Below are positions 21,701 through 34,340 of a stretch of DNA of 64,000 nucleotides, in pieces. Every line of letters starts with the position of its first letter. Within the stretch, counting starts at the first letter, position 1. A program made the translations under genes and the position numbers. The stretch comes from Lunularia cruciata (taxonomy: Eukaryota > Streptophyta > Marchantiopsida > Lunulariales > Lunulariaceae): assembly GCA_948567375.1 (NCBI GenBank), contig OX419759.1:4906544-4970543 (forward strand). Direction: 5' to 3'. The notes under the pieces were generated by a model, which was not told where the DNA came from, searched no databases, and saw only the letters and a program-made list of their open reading frames with translations.

Positions 21701-22238
21701 ACTAATAACATATTTAGGTAATTCTTGCAAGATATCTTTAGAAGTTTTAATAAAATTAATGTAAATTTTTAGCACATTGTTTTGGCATGGATATTTTGTA
21801 TGCCTCTTTTACATGATTCTCTACTCTAGTTTTACACATTGTTGCTCAAGACTCCTCCTCACTCCTCCAATTTTCCTTCTTAAATTGCTACACTCTCCCC
21901 TTTAGCCTTCTTTGAGATGCAACACTTTTTAGAAAAGGTTATGGTACTTGCTACCCCGATGACAAGAGGCATGGCTGCTTGAGATACCTGGATAGATGAT
22001 TCTACTTTGATTGTAAATATAGGTAATTCTTACTCCACTCTTGGTTAACTCTCAATTAAACCTAGAAGGCTAGTCTCTTCAAGTACTCACTTCCATAGGT
22101 ACTTCTTTCTCCACTCTTTGTCAACTCTCTATTACACCTAGAAAGCTAGTACCTTCAAGTACATGCTTCCTTGTCCCTTTAAGGGTAAGTGGATCTTGGG
22201 TATTCATTGATTGAGTACCTCCTGCAACATTTCATCTT

Positions 22239-22956
22239 GAGTTGATTGAAACGGGCACTACAACTTTCTAGTTCATTCTCAAGAAGTTAGTTGATTCTTT
22301 TTCTTCTCCTTCCCCTTAAAAATTGCACATCTAATTTGCATTAGGAGTCTTAATATGTGTATTTATAGGAAAAGAAATATATATGTCCACTACCTGGAAT
22401 TAATATGGAGCTTCAATTGATTCTTTGCCAATTCCAACTCCTTTGTCACTTGAGTGAGGTCTCCCACCAGTCTCAACAGGTAGAACTTTTAGAGCTACTT
22501 TGATAGGCTGGTAGCTTGGAGGGAGAGTCTTCAAGAGATGGTTGATCTCATATTTCTCTGTAAGGGGACACCCATCCTCCTTGACACTCTTGAAGACCTT
22601 CTGTAACTTTGACAAGTGCAAAGTAAAGTCTTCACCATCTGCAAGTTTAGTGTTCCACATCCCATCCCAGATCCTACTGGAACTTTCCAGCCTCTCAACA
22701 GAGTAAAAATTCTTGAGTTTGAGTTGATTGAAACGTGCACTACAACTTTCTAGTTCATTATCAAGAAGTTAGTTGATTCTTCTTCTTCTCCTTCCCCCTA
22801 ACAATTGCACATCTAATTTGCATTAGGAGTCTTAATATGTGTATTTATAGGAAAATAAATATATATGTCCACTACCTGGAATTAACATGGAGCTTCAATT
22901 GATTCTTTGCCAATTCCAACTCCTTTGTCACTCGAGTGAGGTCTCCCACCAGTCTC
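22239..22956 (-). repeat. 482-bp tandem duplication enclosing a gag-like piece
   Basis: 22239-22474 and 22721-22956 are near-identical direct repeats of about 236 bp (both run from GAGTTGATTGAAACG to GAGGTCTCCCACCAGTCTC). Between them, 22475-22720 is unrelated sequence that encodes a gag-like segment. The inverted partner at 60560-60800 has a single copy without the insert. Confidence 0.85.
22400..22720 (-). pseudogene. Ty1/copia-type gag fragment
   Basis: The minus strand reads RIWDGMWNTKLADGEDFTLH, then LSKLQKVFKSVKEDGCPLTE and INHLLKTLPPSYQPIKVAL. The pattern of a Trp-rich helix, a klq-v helix, G-x-P-(L/I)-T/S, and LLKTLPPSY fits the central gag helices of copia-type (UBN2-like) elements. 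Only about 85 residues survive. It is captured between two direct repeats, so it is likely a filler or insertion. Confidence 0.6.
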
Positions 22957-25389
22957 CTTCTCTGGCTTCTATAATCTATAGGGTAGCCTAAAACTCATTC
23001 TGCTTTGTATCAAGCAGCTATTTCTAGGTTGTGTGGATTACACCTTCAACATCCTCATCATATGAAGTAGATTTGGTCCCCTACTTTATCAAATTGAAAA
23101 TCATAGAGAATTTTGAATGGGGTTGTGAAGGAGCTCTATGTGTTTCATCAAAATATTATGCAATCAAATTTCTCTTCATAGTTTCCTCCATCCTTTGATT
23201 GCTGCAAATCCACCAGAGTGGGTATGGTTTGGGTTTGAGTGAGGTTCATAGTTGGTACAACATGACTTTGTTAGGTTCTTCCTTGCTAGAAGTGGCTCTC
23301 ATGGCCACTTGGGTTAGAGCTATAGTGGCTTGATAGGTCCAAACTGCTAAGTATTGGTCTTGTTTTCCTTCCTCTTTTGTGTGAGTAAATCAAGTATTCA
23401 TAAATATGATATTGGTAGAAGAAAATTCTAGTAAATCTACCTCTCCCAACACTACTGGCTAGGTTTTATGGAGTCTTGGTAGCCCAGTTAACATTTCTTG
23501 TAATCTACATGAGTTAACCTTCTTGTATCAAGTATGGCACCTACTAGTACATTTACCCAAGTCTTGCTAATATTTGGGTGAATAATGTGGAATATTTAGA
23601 GAAGGAACTTGAATACCACTACCCTAATTTTTTACAATCCAACCAAATATATATCCTTTTCTTGAGTTGTAAGCATCTTCCTCAAGCATAATGAGGATGG
23701 TGGAATCTAGATCTCCATCCCTAGGTGGTAATCATTTTTCTACTTTCTATATTTTGTGTACATCTATGATAAGTCTATATCCTAAATATTGATAACTCTT
23801 TGAACGGTAAAGTATATCCTAGGGATAACATTCACACTAATTCATTGTTTTATCATCCCATCTATTCTAAATTCCCATGGATCATCTAGAAAATACTCCC
23901 ATATCTATGAAAATCAAGTATTTTATCAACACATGCATATGGATCTTCTTCTTAAGCTTGGATGTTTGCTTTGATTTTGTCATAGTTCTTCAGATTAGTC
24001 TCCAATCTGCAGAATGCAACCAATTGTTCCACTCTATCTTCTTCACTCAATTCCTCTTGCTCTTGTTATGCGGTTGGCTCATGAATGCTTAACAATTAAA
24101 AGTGCTCCTAGTCAGGTCAACTTCTAAGTATTTCACTATTCAAATGAGGTTTGGATTTTCTCTACTCACAAATGGTATAAGGTACTCTCATGAAAGTATG
24201 CAGTATATCTCGCAACCCACAATGACTCACAAGGACCTTCTAATAGATAAAATTTACACTTGTGTACAGTCTGCATTGTTTTTGTGTACCTTGGGATATG
24301 TGCGTAGGTTCTTTTTGGATCAAATGTGGGTTGGTCACCCATCATAATCTAATATTGATGTGTTGGGTATCTTTTAGCCATACAAAAAGGTTAGTATGAT
24401 ATTTTCAATCCAATTGATCTTTGTCAGTTACAACCTTTCTTTTAACAAATTAATGTTATAAGTATATTGTAGTCCTATATTACAAAACATTTTGATTTTA
24501 GATGAGTTAAGAACTGGGTTAATTGAGAGTTAGACAGAGTATACATATTACATTATCTTGATTTTAAGACAAAATATACAAAAGAGCTTCACTAAGATAA
24601 GATTTCTACAGTGCAATAGCTAATAACTCATTTTGATTACAACACTAGAAGTACTTTACTCAATTTAGGATTATGGAAAAGTAGACTCTACAATTGCAAT
24701 CCTTACCTAAGGTTAATCCATAATGGTATTATCTCTACTCCTTGGAAAATAGAAAAACTTGGTTTCCATCCGATATAGATATATGGTTGTAATCCATATA
24801 TATCATCCTTTGTACTTGAATTTTTTTCTCCAATGCAAGAGCAAAGGATCCTTGTTAATGAACCAAACAGGAAGACATTGAACCAATTGTGTAAACAAAG
24901 AATCCAATCCTTTAATACGAAAAATCCTTCTAAAATCTTCCCAATATCACTATGACCATCCTTAGGAAATAAAATATGTCATTTTCTTTTGCAATTTTTT
25001 TTGGGATTTTCTTCCTTGATCTTTTGTAAAGAGATTTTGTGTTAGCAAAGCATCTTTTTGCCCTTGTAATGTTGAAATCTAATGTTTATTGTTCTCCTTT
25101 TCCTTTGTATCATGATCTATTTCAATTCTTTCCTTTTAGAGAAATAGATTCTTGATGAATTTGAAATAAAGCTTAGAGAACATTGAAAAAAATTTTATAT
25201 TATAAGAATTTTGATAAAAAAAAAGTTTGAATGTAAAATAAGATTAAGAAATTTGCCCTAGCTAGTGCTTGAGGTGGTGAAGTTGGACAGATTTGGAGAG
25301 GGTTTGAATTGGCAAGGAGAAAAGCTTGAGGTTGAAATTTGGAGAGTGATGCCTGTGGCCTTTGAGAACTTAGCAATTCCTTAGCAAAA

Positions 25390-28300
25390 AGATACCTTAT
25401 ACTATAATACTATTTGAGGAAGAGATTATAGATCCCTGATCTATTGATTTCATCTAGGTGATTATATATATCTACAATAGATTGCACCAAAAACACTTGA
25501 TGTTACTACATGCCACACTATTTTGAGAGTGCATAAGGTTTTGCCTTCCAAAATCCTCATGTTGGAAGGATATGATGGTGCTTTTTGGGAGGCTTATAAG
25601 TGCAACTATTTGCCATTCCACTTCCCAAACATTGATGGCACTATGGACCTAAGCTTAAAGCTTGTATGTGCAGGCTTGCAATGTATATTATGTGGTTCTT
25701 CTTGTGGAGCCATTACTATGTAAGTGTGTGATGGTTATTTGAGAGGATGACATATGGTGTGTTTGACTCCTCCTCTCATAATGGTCCCTCAAGGACAGTC
25801 GTTATATCCTAGATGTACTTGACCTATAGAGTGTTCACTCTTTGTGTGGTATAGATTGCACATGTGAGATTAATACAAGAGATTAACAATGGGTCTCAAT
25901 AGCAACTAGCATCTTGATCTTTGCACACCATAGGGCATATCATACATTTGAAGGAGATGGCTATCTAAAGTTAGAGCAACCAAAATCCTTGCTAGGGGGC
26001 AATTGTGGGACTCTACAGTTCATGTATGAGTTATGTGTGAGTTATACATCTATAGTGTATGATGTTGATAACAATGTATGTTGTGAAGTGATATATATGT
26101 GCACAACAAGATGGTCTTAGTGATATTGAGAAGACCTTACAAGGATTATCCAAAAACATTATTATCAAAATGTGAAATTTTATCTTCAGGATTGGGCTCC
26201 ATTTTCCTACATGTAGTTATTTTTATCTTGGTACATTAGCTGGTTTATCTAGTTTTGAATTTGGAGAAAAATTTCAAGGACAAAGCATGAAATATATAAT
26301 TACTACCATATCTATATCTAATAAAAAGAAAAAGTGTGATCAATTAAGGAGTCAAGGCAATACTATTTATTGCTTAACCAAAGGACAAGAATTGATAGTT
26401 GTCTTTCTCATAAGCCTAAATTTTCTAAAGTAGTCCTAGTGTGGTAAATAGAATGTTAGGACCTTTTAATAGGTGTAATTCTCTTCTAGGTTATAACGTC
26501 TTCAAGCAAGATAGTGTGAGATATGTTCTAAGGTTGATACACATCTTAACCAACTCTAAAACCATCCAAAGCTTACTCAATAGGTAGTATAAAGTTGCAA
26601 TATCATAAGAAGCAAAGTAGTAATTGAAGAATAAGGACAACCACGTAGAAAACATGAAGGATGGGAAGATGAGTGAAAAGTGATTGGATTAAAAAGATCA
26701 TGCTAACCTTATTGTACTGCTAAAGGACAACAACAACATCAACTTTAAGGCATAGGTGATTGTGGTGGGTGAATTATCTACACCGGACCAAAACCTGATG
26801 TGTGACTAATCAAAGTGATGAAAATGATGCAAATTATACACCAAAGATTAAGGTTAATTTAAATTACAAAATCAAATGGTTGGAAATGTGATATTTTAGA
26901 AAATCACTTGTGATGATATGTGGGAGAACACACATAATTTGAGGATTGATTGTACACCATTTATGAGGAGAGTAGAACCAAACTTCAGTTGAATACTGAA
27001 ATAATCATAAACTAATCTCACAAGGGCCAATTTGAATTGTTAAGCATCTACCAACATACCTAGCTACAAGTGCAAGAATAATTGAATTAAGAAGATAGAG
27101 TGCAATAACGGGTTATGGTTGAAGACAGAGTTGATGACACTAACAAAGCTAGTTGATGACACTAACAAAGCTACTCCCAAGCTCTTGCTTGAGAGATTAG
27201 CTCAGAGAAACTTTCTAATATAGGTATAGGGATAACATTGAAGACTTAATGGCCATTGGGTGTGTGCATTTGCTAGCCTTTCCCTAAGAATTTAGAGTAT
27301 ACATGATAATAAAAGACGTAAATAGTGAGAAGGTACTCCTAAGATTTACTTGACTATTCAAGTAATTACCGACACTTTGGATTTATGCTTCATCATGGAC
27401 ACATACAAATTGAGGGATGTAAGAGAAGGATTGCCAACAAGAGGAGAAGCTTGGATCACACCACTTTTTTCAAGATGTTACTTATAATAGAACGGTGTTC
27501 AAGTTTCTTGTCCTAGTATTCCATGCAGATCAGCTTGATTTTATTAGCAAGACTTATGTAGCTATAGTAGGACATACCATCATTGATGTAAAAAGGTTAA
27601 CTTGACTACATCATTCCAAATGAGTCTATGGCAACTAGATGCTACCATCAAAAGAGGTAGATTTTCTAGAAGCTCTCCCTACCTATAGCATATTTATAGA
27701 ACCTAATATCTACTCTAACCAAAAGAGGAGGAACGGGATAAATAGTTAGTATTATAGACTCATTAGACCACACCACTCATAACCTAGCTGCTCATTAGCA
27801 GCCCTCCTAGCAAGGAGAAATCTGACAAAGTGTACGTCATACCCATTATGAACCTCATCCCAACCAAAGCCTTACCTACTCTGATAGGGTTGCACCAAGT
27901 TTGATCTATAATCAGTCAATAAAAATTAAGAGGAATAGAAGGAAAATTTTGATGGCATTATTATTCCAAAGCATTATTGACCTTTACCCTCCACAATATT
28001 TTGATTCAATTCATATAGTTTCTTCCTAGGCCATTCAAAATTCTCCATGAGTTCCAATTCAGTATTTTAGGTGGTAACTCTATTCTCAACATCATGGGAT
28101 GTTGAAATTATCATGGAAACAGCCTAGAAATGGATGCTTAACACAAAGGATAAAGATGTACTAGATGTACCTCTTTATTGCAAAGTAAGGAGATTAATAG
28201 GAGATCTAACCTAAGTGAATAAGGAGCTTGAATCAACAAAAAATTAGCAATTCAATGATGGTCAATTCTAGTTGGTGTGTTTATTTATTGCAATGGATGC

Positions 28301-28600
28301 ATCAATTCATTTCAAGCCTATACATGTTGAGACATATAATGAAAGTTAGATGATGCAAGTTATGCAAGAAAAAGGAGAATTTTTGGAGGTTATAATCAAT
28401 TCAAGATGAGATGTTGGAGGAGGTACTCAATCAATGAGTAAAAAAGATACAGTCCAGTTATCTTAAAGGCATAAAGAAGCATAAAATTGAAGGACTATGC
28501 TACTAGGTATGAAAAAGGATTGACCAAGAGTGAGAGGTAATTTACTTGTGGATGTAATCAAGGTCAAGTCATTAGGTGGGGTGCTGAACTCTTCATTGAA
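25390..28600 (+). repeat. S repeat, copy 2 (with an LTR-like insertion)
   Basis: Direct repeat of 39118-42430. Both start near GATACCTTATACTAT and run through ATGATGGTGCTTTTTGGGAG, CTCAAGGA(C/A)AG, TCTAATAAAAAGAAAAAGTG, AACATGAAGGATGGGAAGA, and ends such as TACTTGTGGATGTA. From 26108 on it also aligns more distantly with 58450-61080. S copies 1 and 2 therefore lie head to head. Confidence 0.85.
26004..26108 (+). mobile_element. short LTR-like end (105 bp) after a purine tract
   Basis: A purine tract GCTAGGGGGCAA is followed by TGTGGGACTC and ends in GCACAACA, giving a TG...CA unit. The same arrangement occurs at 39737-39841, and its end is shared with the insertion at 36954-37526. I read the preceding 25390-26003 as the 3' internal end of an unnamed retroelement, with no domain recognised. 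Confidence 0.45.
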
Positions 28601-31600
28601 CCTCAATTCTGATTTTGCAATTAGAAAAAATTCTTGTGGAGATGTATCTCTCTAGACATGCACATTAGTTGTCTGCATGGGTGAAGTTGATAAATCTTTC
28701 TAGACAATTTAGTTGCCAACTACGGAGTTTAAAGTAATATCAAAACAGAGTGGTAGTGTCACTCAAAAAAAAAGGATCAAACTTGTGATAGAGCAAGGAT
28801 AGACAATTAGCCATAGGAGATACAAGAATTGCTGGTCATAAAGAATTATTAATGCTAAAGCAGATGTATAGGAGACCACTTGTCTATTGGTTTGCATTGT
28901 TTCACCATAAAACATTCATGGAGGAATAGACCATGAAATTAAATGAAGTCCAGATTGATACTAATTTGTCTGTGCTTTCAAACTGAGTACTTGGTTGTGT
29001 TGACCATAGATCAAGGATTATATCTAGATGATAGGGTGCTTATGCTCACTTGTATTCTCAATAGTTAAGAATTTTTACCCCTGTCCTGCATATTCCTTCT
29101 ATTCTATCAGGTAAGAAGTGTATAACTTAGCTTATGATCACAACAACGGTAATGTTTTACATAAATTATGATCAAAACATGGGTGGTTTCAGGTTTATTA
29201 ATTATCATTTCCAATACCATCAAAGAGAAACATACAACACACCAAAAGAAAATAATCTAAATATAATTCCAAACTAAAAACCATTCCCACTAATTGGGTA
29301 TACACTCAATATCACCAAGGAGAAACATGTAGCACACAAAAAGAAAAATTACCTGAATATAATATTCACACACTCACAGTTTGAGCAGCTTGAAAATCTA
29401 AAAATCCTTATGTGGATACAATTGTGGAAGGAGGCAAACCCGTTGCTGGTTTTGTTGGTGGTGCGGGTCTTGCATCCCAAACTAATGTAGGTATACATTC
29501 AAGCATGTAAAAGCATGTAGAGGACTCAAACACAAGCAACTTAGCACAACTCTACTTAATTCTTGTACACAAATGCCATGGAGAGTCCTTGCTCTATCCA
29601 TGAGCTATTTCTAGTATTTACTTTAGCAATTGATTGAAACATGTATTCCAAATATATTAATTTTATCCTTGGGAAATAATCCCAAGGATTGACCTAAGAT
29701 AACTTCTTCAAATGGTTCCAAATAAAAAATTCTAAGAGTCATTTTATTGCTTGCAAGACTATGTTTTGAATGACAAATAATTTATCTCAATCCAATCACT
29801 ACAATTCTAGGGACAATGTCCTTACAATAGTTTGACTTTTAGAGCTCAAAATACTAATTCAAAACCTTAAATAAAGGTGAAAATATTAGTTCTTAAAAAG
29901 TTTTTGCAGGAGTTTTGGCTCAAGGATTCAAGTATCAAAAACTCTAAGTAAGTTTTCATTTCATTAACCATGAACTCAAATGTAGAGAGAGGAGAAACGT
30001 TACAAAGTGGCTGCAAGAGCAATTCCTAGCAAGAATATACTTGAAAAATGCATGCTATACCAATTTTGAGCCTTGTGGAAACTCAAACCATACCCACTCT
30101 AGTGGATTTGCACCTATCTACAATCAATCAAAAGATAGAAGGAACAACGGGAAGGAATTCAAAACTCTAAGCTGAACTATGAGTAAAGAACCTAGGTACC
30201 AAGAGCAAATCTCCCAAGATTCTTAGCCTATAATTTTGTAACTAGGTTATGGTACCTAGATACAAGTGGAGAACCATGTTAAATCCATCCTAAGGTTCTC
30301 TAATTGAAGCAAAGTTTTAGATCTTGGTGCAAATCTATGGCCCAAGAACCTTGTCACAAGGCACAAGCCAATTATGGTCCTCTATCTATAGCTTACCTAT
30401 AGCTACGGTAATGTGCACAATCTCCAACCCAAGCTTGTGCAAAGGTCCTAGAGCTAAGTTGTAGGCAAAAGACCCAAATTAGTGCTATTACAATGTGATT
30501 ATTCTTGGCTTAGAGCTTGTGCCAATAGCTTTCCTCTAATTATTATAAATTACCTTTTTACTAAAAAATCTACATGAAAAAATGAAAAATGAGTAAGTCA
30601 TTTAATACAAAGGATTTAAAGAAGTAAGTTGCAAGTTTCTTTCAATCTCCTTTACTCCCTTTAGGGTTTAGGGTTTAGGGTTTAGGGATGTGGAGCTTCT
30701 TCTTGTTCTATTTTGCTTAAAGGAACAAGGAGCTTCCTCAATGCCAAGTTTAGACAAAGAGACAACTTCTTTGTTACATACGACCACTAGACAATCATGC
30801 TTCCTATGTGGTAGATATTTCCAGCTGTCATTGCGTTACTATCATTAGAAGATCTAAGAAAATGGACAAGAGTACCAAATTAAAAATATCTTGAGATGTA
30901 CCAAATCCACTTTTTCTTTTTCTTCTTTCAAGGTATTCAAAACATTCAAAGATTGGAACATTCAAAACATTGGACAAATGATAGATGATAAGACATTGTA
31001 TAAAAGTGATCTTTGGTCATCTAAATTTTTTAAGATAAGATCAACTTTGAAACTTGGCTAAAAAGCTTATTTTGGTTAAAGTTTATGATTAATAATGCAA
31101 AATAAATAGGATGAGATTAATAATGAGAATATAAAATGATGAGAGCCAAAATTGAATTTTCTTCTCATTATATATAGGTTCAACAAAGTAGATGGCATAA
31201 TAATTTCCAAATTGATAATATGCTTTAAATTTTCATGATTTATTAATAAAAATTAAATTATCATTTGACATGAATTTTATGAAATTTTTACTAATAATTT
31301 GGTAAATACATCCTTGTATATTATGAGTTTCAATTTCTTCTTGTTATTTTTCCATTCAATAAATTTAATCAAATTCTTGTAATTTCAAAAATTTGCAATC
31401 TCTTTCAAGTTCTATTCAAATTTCAAATTCCTTAAAAATAGCTTTTTCTAATAAAAAAAAGGCCAATAAGATCAAAATAATTTGGAATAATCAAGAAAAA
31501 GAAAAAGAATAACACAATGGCAAAAGCTAGTTTGCTCTAACTTTGGAGCGGTGTTGTTGGCAATCCTAATTATTCTTGTTGTTGCTCATGGACTACTTTA

Positions 31601-32140
31601 CTGGTGGCCATATTTCATGTTATAGTTATTGATTGCATGGTGGGACCCACCATCATTTGCACAATTTGCACCATCAGATGTGCCGTCAATGGTGCAATTA
31701 GGGCTGTAGACCTAGTTTGAATAGAGGGGTAAACTTTCAAGTGCAACTCCTAAGAGCTTACTTTTTTGATGTTGTGCTTTTGAGTTCTTGGCTATGGTAA
31801 ATAGAGTCTGGCAAGCATCACTTGGAGACTCTTAGCTAGAGTGGGTTTGACTTGATTGTGATAAGTGCACAATGATTAACATATTGTTGATTGGAGTATA
31901 ATTCAAGTGGAAGAGTGAATTGATTATATCATAGATTTGAGAGTCAAGGGAAAATTGAGTACAAAAATTGATTGGATTGGTGGTATCTCCAAGCTTGGAA
32001 GATCATAGGAGAGGGATTGTTTACAAAAGCTTTATTTGAATTGATGTAGATTTTGTAGTAGGGCAGATGATGTGTGGAAGCACTGCCCAAATTTTTCATA
32101 ATTTTGTATCAATGGATGTCAATTTGAGGCCAAGAGAGTG
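28000..32140. repeat. left arm of large central inverted repeat
   Basis: The reverse complement matches 34350-39110. Paired landmarks are GGTGGGGTGCTGAACTC near 28576 with GAGTTCAACACCCCACC near 38420, TGTAGAGAGAGG near 29980 with CCTCTCTCTACA near 36543, TGGTGGGACCCACCAT near 31650 with its complement near 34890, and TTTTGTATCAATGGATGTC near 32103 with its complement near 34365. There is no intact gene. It includes the end of S copy 2. Confidence 0.85.
30660..30687 (+). repeat. interstitial telomere-type repeat (TTTAGGG)x4
   Basis: Four exact TTTAGGG units in a row, the plant telomere motif. The matching point in the right arm (near 35850) has no such units, so they were gained on one arm or lost on the other after the inverted duplication. 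Confidence 0.9.
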
Positions 32141-33530
32141 CAATCAAAGGCCTTGATGTTAAAAATTGGATTTGAGGAGCAAATTTAGAGGTAGATTTGG
32201 GAACCCATCCCTTTGTAGAATGGATTTGGAGATCCTTATTGTCTCAATTTGGCCCAAGTGAGAATAAGTGGAAGATTTGGTGGTCAACCTATTGTAGAGG
32301 TACAATACTTGTAGAATCAATATTTCTCGGGCCTCCAAAGGTCACATGTGCTAGTCTAGTATAATGGGTACTATTGAGTTGGATAACTTAAGATTGAGTC
32401 TAGAACAATGTTGAGGGTGACTCAATTAATTATGTGCTTCCCTTTGTTCTTAGTTAGTGATATGTTTACATAGAGAGTTGGCCTAACTTTGATGTTTTGG
32501 TTGGCTGGCATAATTTGTGAGAGTAGGGATTATGTGGTTCCTTCTTCTAGAGTAGAGATGGTTGCTAATGGATTTGACTTGGTTGAGGTGCATGGGATCC
32601 AATAACAAATGGTTTATGGTATGCTTTAACAAATAGATTAGAGAGATTACCAAGTAGATCTGCCTTAGAGTTATGAGCCGACATGTCTCTCACTCAAGAT
32701 GAACCTTTGATGGCTATTATGGTAGCACACCATGGACTAAGAAGGCAAGGAACTCCAACTCCATCATACTCCTCTAAGGCTAACATTCCAAGACTCAAGA
32801 CATTGCTCACTAGAGAACTCAATGAGAGAGAGATAGTTGCAAATGAAAGGATGAAGAGTGCCTCTTCACCCATTGTTTATATACTTATGAATCATCAAGT
32901 GTTAGGTTAGGCTATTGACCTGAATTTTTTGGCTTGGATTGTTTGCATTAGCTTGGTAGAGCATCATAGTATGCACTTGATAGGCATCACTACTTGAACT
33001 GTTGTGAGCTCTATGCCTATTAAGACAATTCAAACACATGTTGGGTAAAATGGACCAAGTAGGCATGATAGACATTTAGAATCCATCCATTTGAGCATGG
33101 TCTACTTGGATTACACCCTTGATCTAGTTGGGATGCAATTAGATGACATATGGAGCTTGTATCTAGAACATAGGGAGTTTTCCACATTGAGATTGGAGAT
33201 TCTAGTGGTTGGGAGTAGGAGATTGCTACTCCCAAGGGCATGGTGTAATAAAGATTCAATGCGTCATCCACTCCTACATCCATTATAAAGGATACTTGGG
33301 AGCCAAACATTGGACCTAAGCTTATAAGTGGAGAAAGATGGAGAGTTTGGAGGTTCTTCAGGAGTTATGTGAAACATTTGGCCTTCAGTACAAATGATTT
33401 GTGTGTTCTTAAATGACATGGTATTCAAATTGAAAAAACTTGTGATATACCAATTTTCTTCTGTTCCTACAAATATAGTGACATGGAGAGAGCATTGATT
33501 CAAAGTCAAAATACAAGCCTTTTGATGTTA
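32141..33530. other. left part of palindrome centre
   Basis: Unpaired spacer between the two arms. It contains the LTR-like piece at 32640-32910. The open frames at 33020-33310 and 33264-33509 lack domain evidence. Confidence 0.5.
32640..32910 (-). mobile_element. fragment of the gypsy LTR-like segment, reversed
   Basis: The reverse complement matches 7700-7900 and 53220-53400: TCTCTCACTCAAGAT, TACTCCTC(T/C)AAGGCTAACA, and CTCAATGAGAGAGAGATAG are shared. The apparent 75-codon frame here is only the antisense of that LTR-like segment. Confidence 0.75.
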
Positions 33531-34340
33531 GTATAGAAGAGATTTCAAATGGAGAGTATACTTCAACTATAGTGATGCCAACCAAGAAAGATATGCATGG
33601 AAACTCTACATAAAGGCAGATGTGTAGAGATTATCATTCTATCAACTCATAAACTAAGGTTGATTCATATGCTACACTTACATTGAAGGAGATCATTGAT
33701 ATGATTAAGCATGCAAAGGTCTTCACTATTTTGAAATCTTTAAGTAGGATATCATCAATTGCCAATCAAGGAAGAGTACAAGTCTAAGATAATGTTTTGG
33801 GCTTATTGATCCTTATGGTAAAGATATATTATATCAATGGAGGTTTATACCAATTGGTTTAAAGAATGCTTCTACCAAGTTCTAGGGGATAATAGACATA
33901 ATCCCAATAAGATTGGATTTTTCTTGGTGCTATATTGAAGACATTTTGGTCTATAACATTACTATGGAGGAGTATGAGAGATATTTGTTGGAGATGTTTG
34001 AGAAGTTAAGATCTTATGGACTCAAATTATATATTGGGAAGTGTAGATTTTTCAATGAGCAAGTTGAGTGTTTGGGTCATGTTATCTACTCTAGGACTTG
34101 GAGTTTAGTAAACCAAGGTGGAAGTTATTGCACATATTCCTTGGCATACCAATGTAAGTAGAGTGCAAGTATTTCTTGGGTTGGTAAAATTTTATTGCCA
34201 ATATGTTAGAGGATTTAGTGCCATAGCCAAGACCTTGACAAAGTTGACCAAGCTTACATAAGAGTCATGTTTAGGAGATGAGCAAGAGTGAGCTTTTATA
34301 GAGCTCAAGGAGAGGTTGACATCTGCTCTTATTCTTAAGA
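33530..34340 (+). pseudogene. gypsy reverse transcriptase relic in the palindrome centre
   Basis: Plus-strand fragments read MPTKKDMHGN, then CRDYHSIN, ATLTLKEIIDMIKHAKVFTI, WRFIPIGLKNASTKF, YIEDILVYN (in place of the YxDD box), and GLKLYIGKCRFFNEQVECLG with HVIY. This is the full order of gypsy RT motifs from palm to thumb. The second active-site Asp box reads IED, and several stops are present. The wording differs from the 4.2 and 50 kb elements, so it is a different gypsy family. Confidence 0.9.

Larger units (their letters stand above)
21700..25190 (-). repeat. S repeat, copy 1 (inverted relative to 56450-61110)
   Basis: The reverse complement matches 58220-61110. Landmarks are GGCATGGCTGC at 21968 (right copy GCAGCCATGCC near 61049), GTCCACTACCTGGAATTAAT at 22385 (right ATTCCAGGTAGTGGAC near 60628), CAGAGTGGGTATGGTTTGGG near 23213, and TCCTTAGGAAATAAAATATG near 24959 (right near 58443). 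I see no intact gene and no transposase motif. The class of this repeat is unknown to me. Confidence 0.85.
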
